Positions 60,934-64,000 of a stretch of 64,000 bases of DNA are shown piece by piece. The stretch comes from AAA044-D11 sp965268275 (GTDB lineage: Bacteria > Actinomycetota > Actinomycetes > Nanopelagicales > Nanopelagicaceae), in the NCBI GenBank assembly GCA_965268275.1, contig OZ254168.1, positions 868,001-932,000 of the forward strand, given 5' to 3'. The notes below the pieces were generated by a model. It searched no databases, had not been told where the DNA came from, and worked only from the letters and a program-made list of their open reading frames with translations. Position 1 is the first letter of the stretch. Every line of letters starts with the position of its first letter. A program made the translations under genes and the position numbers.

Positions 60934-61686
60934 CTAGTTAACTTTAAAGCTAACTGAAACTGTAACGCTGACGCTCTTTTCGATTGAAGATGTGTCATAC
61001 ATTCCACCAGCAGAGGCATCAACTGAATCAGGTTGTGTTACTTGAACTGGACCACTTGTCACTGCCAAGACTGGACCAAGTTTTGAATCAACAGCTTTTG
61101 TAATTGAAAGTCCACGCGCTTTTGCGTCAACGGTTGCTTCAGCTAAAAGTTGTGGGCGTAATTTATCTAAGTTTGAAACATAAAATTGTGGGCCATAGTT
61201 ATTGATGTTTACACCGGTTTGCAAAAGTGAGCCCATGCCATTCGATAACTTCTTTATCAATTGAACATCTTTAGATCTAACAGTTACATTCTGATTAGCT
61301 TGGTAGCTGAGGATTCGCCCAGTTGAATTTCCATTTACATATTCGTTATTGGCATATGTAGTAACTCCGCCAGCTTCGATTGCATCAGAACTTAGGCCAC
61401 CATCGATTAGATACTTTGAAAGCGCATCAACGCTTGTGCCGATCTTCTTTACCGCAACTGAAACTTGTTGCGACATCTCGCTCACATTCAAAGTCCAAAC
61501 TGCATTGTCCGCCATGGCAGAAGTCTTTGCTGAACCAGTTACGGTAATTGAATTCCCTGATCTTGCTGAAAGTCCGGTGCCGACAAGACTTAATCCATAT
61601 CCCAGACCAACTGCCAGAATTAACGCAGCTGCAATAGTTGTGATTGAACGACGGGACAGTTTCTTTTCTTGGAATTCATTACTCAT
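60934..61686 (-). CDS. SIMPL-domain (DUF541) secreted/anchored protein
   Basis: A 250-residue protein with one N-terminal hydrophobic segment (ITTIAAALILAVGLGYGLSLV), acting as signal peptide or anchor after a basic SRRS. The rest is a DUF541/SIMPL domain (NSITVTGSAKTSAMADNAVWTLNVSE...ANQNVTVRSKDVQLIKKLSNG...ATVDAKARGLSITKAV). Known members are periplasmic or membrane-linked and of unclear function, some oxidative-stress related. The gene is close (2 bp) to the DUF3145 gene upstream, so the pair is likely co-transcribed. Confidence 0.88.
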   Translation of the reverse strand: MSNEFQEKKLSRRSITTIAAALILAVGLGYGLSLVGTGLSARSGNSITVTGSAKTSAMADNAVWTLNVSEMSQQVSVAVKKIGTSVDALSKYLIDGGLSSDAIEAGGVTTYANNEYVNGNSTGRILSYQANQNVTVRSKDVQLIKKLSNGMGSLLQTGVNINNYGPQFYVSNLDKLRPQLLAEATVDAKARGLSITKAVDSKLGPVLAVTSGPVQVTQPDSVDASAGGMYDTSSIEKSVSVTVSVSFKVN

Positions 61687-61688
61687 GG

Positions 61689-62201
61689 CTAAATATTAAC
61701 CGCTCTTGTCTCACCGATGCTACCAACTCCCCTGCGGTAGCACTCAAGTTCTAAATCCCAGGCAATTCCAAGGGCATTTGATAGTGAATCTCGAAGTGCT
61801 TCATAACTTCTAGTATTTTCTAAGGCTGTCATCAACCTATTTTCATGAACCATGACATCCCCCGTCGATGCTGTTACTGCTTGGTGCAATCCAAGATCTG
61901 GTGTGCACCGATAAAGAACACCTTCGCCACTAATATTTGAAAACTCGCGAACTTCAAAACGTAGGTAATGCCAAGATTTCAAGGTGCTAGCAATCTTTGA
62001 TGCAACTGGTTTTAATTCTCGCCATTGCAATTGTGTTGCGAGCGCACCCGGTGCCAAATGTTGTTGCTCCCAATTCAATTCAACTGGGTATCCAAATATT
62101 TCATTGAGCGACCATTGGATATGTCGAAGTAATGCTTTCGGGGCCGAATAGATCCGCAGATCTCCAGCCAATAGCCCGCTACTGCTCGGTAATGAAACCA
62201 C
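61689..62201 (-). CDS. DUF3145 family protein
   Basis: A 170-residue protein of the actinobacterial DUF3145 family (DLRIYSAPKALLRHIQWSLNEIFGYPVELNWEQQ, then CTPDLGLHQAVTASTGDVMVHENRLM). Its function is unknown. In other Actinobacteria it also lies beside the fabF operon, suggesting a lipid-related role. The start is set at GTG 62199-62201 because AGGAG lies 7 bases upstream; a frame extending to 62261 adds 20 unlikely residues. Confidence 0.85.
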   Translation of the reverse strand: MVSLPSSSGLLAGDLRIYSAPKALLRHIQWSLNEIFGYPVELNWEQQHLAPGALATQLQWRELKPVASKIASTLKSWHYLRFEVREFSNISGEGVLYRCTPDLGLHQAVTASTGDVMVHENRLMTALENTRSYEALRDSLSNALGIAWDLELECYRRGVGSIGETRAVNI

Positions 62202-62494
62202 TGTAATTCTCCTAGAACCGTCAATCAGGTTGCCTTGGTGCGACCTTCCCCAGCCCACCAATTACACGCTCAAATTGCGCTTCTATAACTTACCGATTCG
62301 GCAATTATGGTGGATTTGCCCGACCTTTGGCTAGTCCTAAATCTGTAAAAGTTTTTCGCTATTCACCAATATGCAGTTACACTTTTGCCTAGTCCGACGC
62401 TTGGCAGTACCCGTTTACTCGGTAAATCTGTACAGAGGAAGACCGGTCTTTAAGGAATTCTTATTGATCACATTTACCGTAAGGAAAAAGCTAC
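62202..62494 (+). promoter_or_regulatory. 293-bp divergent region with the long cspA leader
   Basis: No gene is visible here. Near cspA are the inverted repeat TTTAC-TCG-GTAAA (62414-62426), the 8-bp palindrome GACCGGTC (62441-62448), and AAGGA near 62480 as the cspA Shine-Dalgarno. Two similar ~13-bp segments ending in CTAGTCC (around 62323-62335 and 62387-62399) form a direct repeat. Such a long leader upstream of a cold-shock gene often folds into a temperature-responsive structure, which cannot be confirmed by reading. Confidence 0.4.
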
Positions 62495-62698
62495 ATGGCA
62501 ACAGGTACAGTTAAGTGGTTCAACTCTGAAAAGGGTTTTGGTTTCATTGCAGTTGATGGTGGCGGACAAGATGTATTCGTTCACTACTCAGCAATTCAAG
62601 GCAATGGATACAAGTCTCTAGACGAGGGTCAAGCCGTGACATTTGAAGTAGTTCAAGGTCCAAAGGGCCCACAGGCTGACGCAGTTAATCCTGCATAA
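62495..62698 (+). CDS. cspA: Cold-shock protein (CspA family)
   Basis: A 67-residue single CSD protein that binds single-stranded nucleic acids and melts RNA structure. RNP1 is KGFGFIAV and RNP2 is DVFVHYSAI, both intact, within TGTVKWFNSEKGFGFI. It is monocistronic: a long leader lies upstream, and a strong GC stem with TTCG loop and T6 tract follows at 62720-62745. Whether cold-induced or constitutive is not shown. Confidence 0.96.
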   Translation: MATGTVKWFNSEKGFGFIAVDGGGQDVFVHYSAIQGNGYKSLDEGQAVTFEVVQGPKGPQADAVNPA

Positions 62699-62719
62699 TC
62701 AACCATTAACAATAAGAGA

Positions 62720-62745
62720 GCCTCACCTTCGGGTGGGGCTTTTTT
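62720..62745 (+). terminator. Intrinsic terminator after cspA
   Basis: An 8-bp stem GCCTCACC/GGTGGGGC (one G·U) with a TTCG tetraloop and six T residues. It is 21 bp after the cspA stop. The T tract overlaps the stop codon of the convergent M23 peptidase gene (62744-62746). Confidence 0.92.
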
Positions 62746-63346
62746 AATGTCCAACTCGCTTAGGAACTTCTCCAACTTTTTTCAACTTAGCCTTAACCTC
62801 TTTCGCTGGACTTAAATCTTTACCAGCTTTCCAGGCATCTAAATATTTCCATGGATAAATTTGGCCACGACGAACCCACCAAATTCCCGCTTCTGTCGGC
62901 CATGAAATTCCAAAGTGCACATGTGGCGCGGTACCGGCAGCATCTCCCGAAGTTCCAACACGTGCCATAAGTTCGCCAACTTCAATTCGATACCCAGGAA
63001 CAATCTTCGAATAAATCTTTGAAAAGTGCGATCCGTAATAGCGAACTCCATCATCACCAATCATTGATATTGAAAGTCCCCCGCGAATGGCTCCGTTGTT
63101 ATTTTTCCAAGAGTATTTATCTATTGCGCTGACTTCATCAATTACGCCAGATGTTGGTGCCACAAATCGGCAACCTTTATCCGCCAAAATATCAGTTGCT
63201 GGATAATCATGATGTGCCTGCGAATAAGTGCTTGTACACCCAACTATTGGGTAGGCATAATTAGGAGCGGCGCTTGCCGGAGTTGCAGTTGCTATTAAAA
63301 GCAGGCAAATCAGTGAAGATATTCGGTGCATCACGCGAGTTAGCAT
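62744..63346 (-). CDS. M23-family (LytM-like) peptidase, secreted
   Basis: An approximately 200-residue secreted metallopeptidase-like protein. After MLTRVMHRISSL, a signal peptide ISSLICLLLIATATPASA leads into the M23 domain with QAHHDYPATDI and the C-terminal APHVHFGIS (HxH). These fit the zinc ligands of lysostaphin-type endopeptidases that cut peptidoglycan cross-links. The start is set at ATG 63344-63346; MHRISSL at 63329-63331 is an alternative, and an upstream frame reaching 63367 is less likely. A tRNA-Met lies upstream on the opposite strand. Confidence 0.85.
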   Translation of the reverse strand: MLTRVMHRISSLICLLLIATATPASAAPNYAYPIVGCTSTYSQAHHDYPATDILADKGCRFVAPTSGVIDEVSAIDKYSWKNNNGAIRGGLSISMIGDDGVRYYGSHFSKIYSKIVPGYRIEVGELMARVGTSGDAAGTAPHVHFGISWPTEAGIWWVRRGQIYPWKYLDAWKAGKDLSPAKEVKAKLKKVGEVPKRVGH

Positions 63347-63379
63347 AGACTTACCCAACCCTTGCAAGTAAAAAACTTC

Positions 63380-63456
63380 GGGGCGGTAGCTCAGTTGGTT
63401 AGAGCCCCGAACTCATAATTCGGTAGTCGTCGGTTCGAGCCCGACCCGCCCCACCA
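63380..63456 (+). tRNA. tRNA with CAT anticodon (elongator Met, possibly Ile2)
   Basis: Acceptor GGGGCGG/CCGCCCC with G1-C72 pairing excludes the initiator type. D-arm GCTC..GAGC, anticodon stem CCGAA/TTCGG with loop CTCATAA (anticodon CAT), T-arm GTCGG/CCGAC around TTCGAGC, discriminator A, and an encoded CCA end. Elongator tRNA-Met is most likely; a lysidine-modified tRNA-Ile2 cannot be excluded by sequence. Confidence 0.9.
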
Positions 63457-63486
63457 GAGAATTAATAAGCGAAATAGACTTAGATC

Positions 63487-64000
63487 ATGAAACCTATCCT
63501 TTGGAATTCAGCAAAAAGCAAGAAGTGCTTGGTTATCCCAAAATCTTATGATCACAAATATTCCAGAGGCGTTCTCGGCGTCATCACAGGTTCTGCTCAA
63601 TATCCAGGTGCCGCGGTTCTCTCTACAAAGGCTGCTGTTGCAACCGGAGTCGGGATGGTCCGTTTCTATAGTTCGTCAGGCCTCGCACATTTGGTTTTGC
63701 ATTCATCTCCTGAAGTTGTGGTTCAACCAGGTGCGGTGACTGCTTGGGTTGCTGGGTCTGGAATCGTTGAGAAAAAATTTGATGACTACACAACTTGGCT
63801 TCGCCATCGCTGGTTTAAGGTAATCGAAAGACAGAGTGTTCCTACTATTTTGGATGCTGGCGCACTTTATCTGGCAGAAAAGTTGGAGCAGCCAACTTTG
63901 ATAACACCACATGCCGGTGAATTGGCGAAACTGCTGAAGAAATATGGAATCAATATTTCTGCTGACGAAATCTCGGATGACCCAAAACGTTGGGCCCAAG
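63487..64000 (+). CDS. nnrD: ADP-dependent NAD(P)H-hydrate dehydratase NnrD (partial)
   Basis: An edge-cut gene open from ATG 63487 to the window end (171 codons). It repairs NAD(P)H hydrates, together with an epimerase. The ribokinase-like family blocks are clear: DHKYSRGVLGVITGSAQYPGAAVLS, TGVGMVRFYS, AWVAGSGI, TILDAGALYL and LITPHAGELAKLL. The protein begins directly with the dehydratase domain, so the YjeF N-terminal epimerase domain (NnrE) is not fused here. The C-terminal ATP/ADP-binding part lies outside the window. Confidence 0.9.
   Translation, partial: MKPILWNSAKSKKCLVIPKSYDHKYSRGVLGVITGSAQYPGAAVLSTKAAVATGVGMVRFYSSSGLAHLVLHSSPEVVVQPGAVTAWVAGSGIVEKKFDDYTTWLRHRWFKVIERQSVPTILDAGALYLAEKLEQPTLITPHAGELAKLLKKYGINISADEISDDPKRWAQ

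Overview
The window is chromosomal DNA from a small-genome, low-GC actinobacterium, most likely a freshwater acI / Nanopelagicales-type organism (Planktophila- or Nanopelagicus-like). This placement is an inference from gene content and style. Genes are packed with gaps of 0-30 bp and many stop/start overlaps, and the base composition is well below that of most Actinobacteria. Several gene orders are actinobacterial hallmarks: rnc-DUF177-SepIVA-coaD, amt-glnB-glnD, fabD-fabH-acpP-fabF beside a DUF3145 gene, gpgP-like-rsfS-nadD, and comEA-comEC-holA-rpsT-lepA-hemW-hrcA-dnaJ. I saw no rRNA, CRISPR array, insertion sequence or prophage. LAYOUT. 1-5.4 kb (minus): translation and targeting genes rimM (cut by the edge), khpA, rpsP and ffh, then the nitrogen genes amt-glnB-glnD (to 6.7 kb). 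6.8-17.4 kb (minus): one long cluster, transcribed recG-rsmD-coaD-sepIVA-DUF177-rpmF-rnc-mutM-smc-ftsY. 17.5-25.6 kb: rpmB (plus), then minus-strand acdS-like, thiL, ddl, gpsA, plsC, hupB and leuDC, with a small stand-alone AsnC-type domain gene on the plus strand. 25.6-31.0 kb (plus): an IclR regulator divergent from leuCD, then a cysD-cysNC-TauE/SafE-sulfotransferase cassette. 31.0-57.3 kb (minus): a very long run of housekeeping genes carrying tRNA-Glu, tRNA-Gln and tRNA-Ala. 57.4-60.9 kb (plus): the type II fatty acid synthesis operon, divergent from etfBA. 60.9-64 kb: SIMPL and DUF3145 genes, a cold-shock gene with a strong terminator, an M23 peptidase, tRNA-Met and an edge-cut nnrD. HOW THE GENES WORK TOGETHER. 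Most of the window is core machinery: protein targeting, chromosome segregation, repair, tRNA charging, NAD, CoA and lipid synthesis. The main accessory unit is the sulfur cassette, where ATP sulfurylase plus APS kinase would make PAPS beside a candidate PAPS-using sulfotransferase, with no reductase gene nearby. A second is an ACC-deaminase-like enzyme that keeps the residues diagnostic of ACC deaminase. Points most worth checking: nadD has no ATG/GTG/TTG upstream of its catalytic motif and appears to start at AUC or AUU; comEC coding runs upstream with no usable start and an ATG one base out of frame; HrcA lacks its central domain; a perfect 7-2-7 palindrome sits between etfB and fabD; GTAAC repeats at 11-bp spacing lie upstream of amt; and an 8-bp tandem repeat runs through the ffh stop codon.
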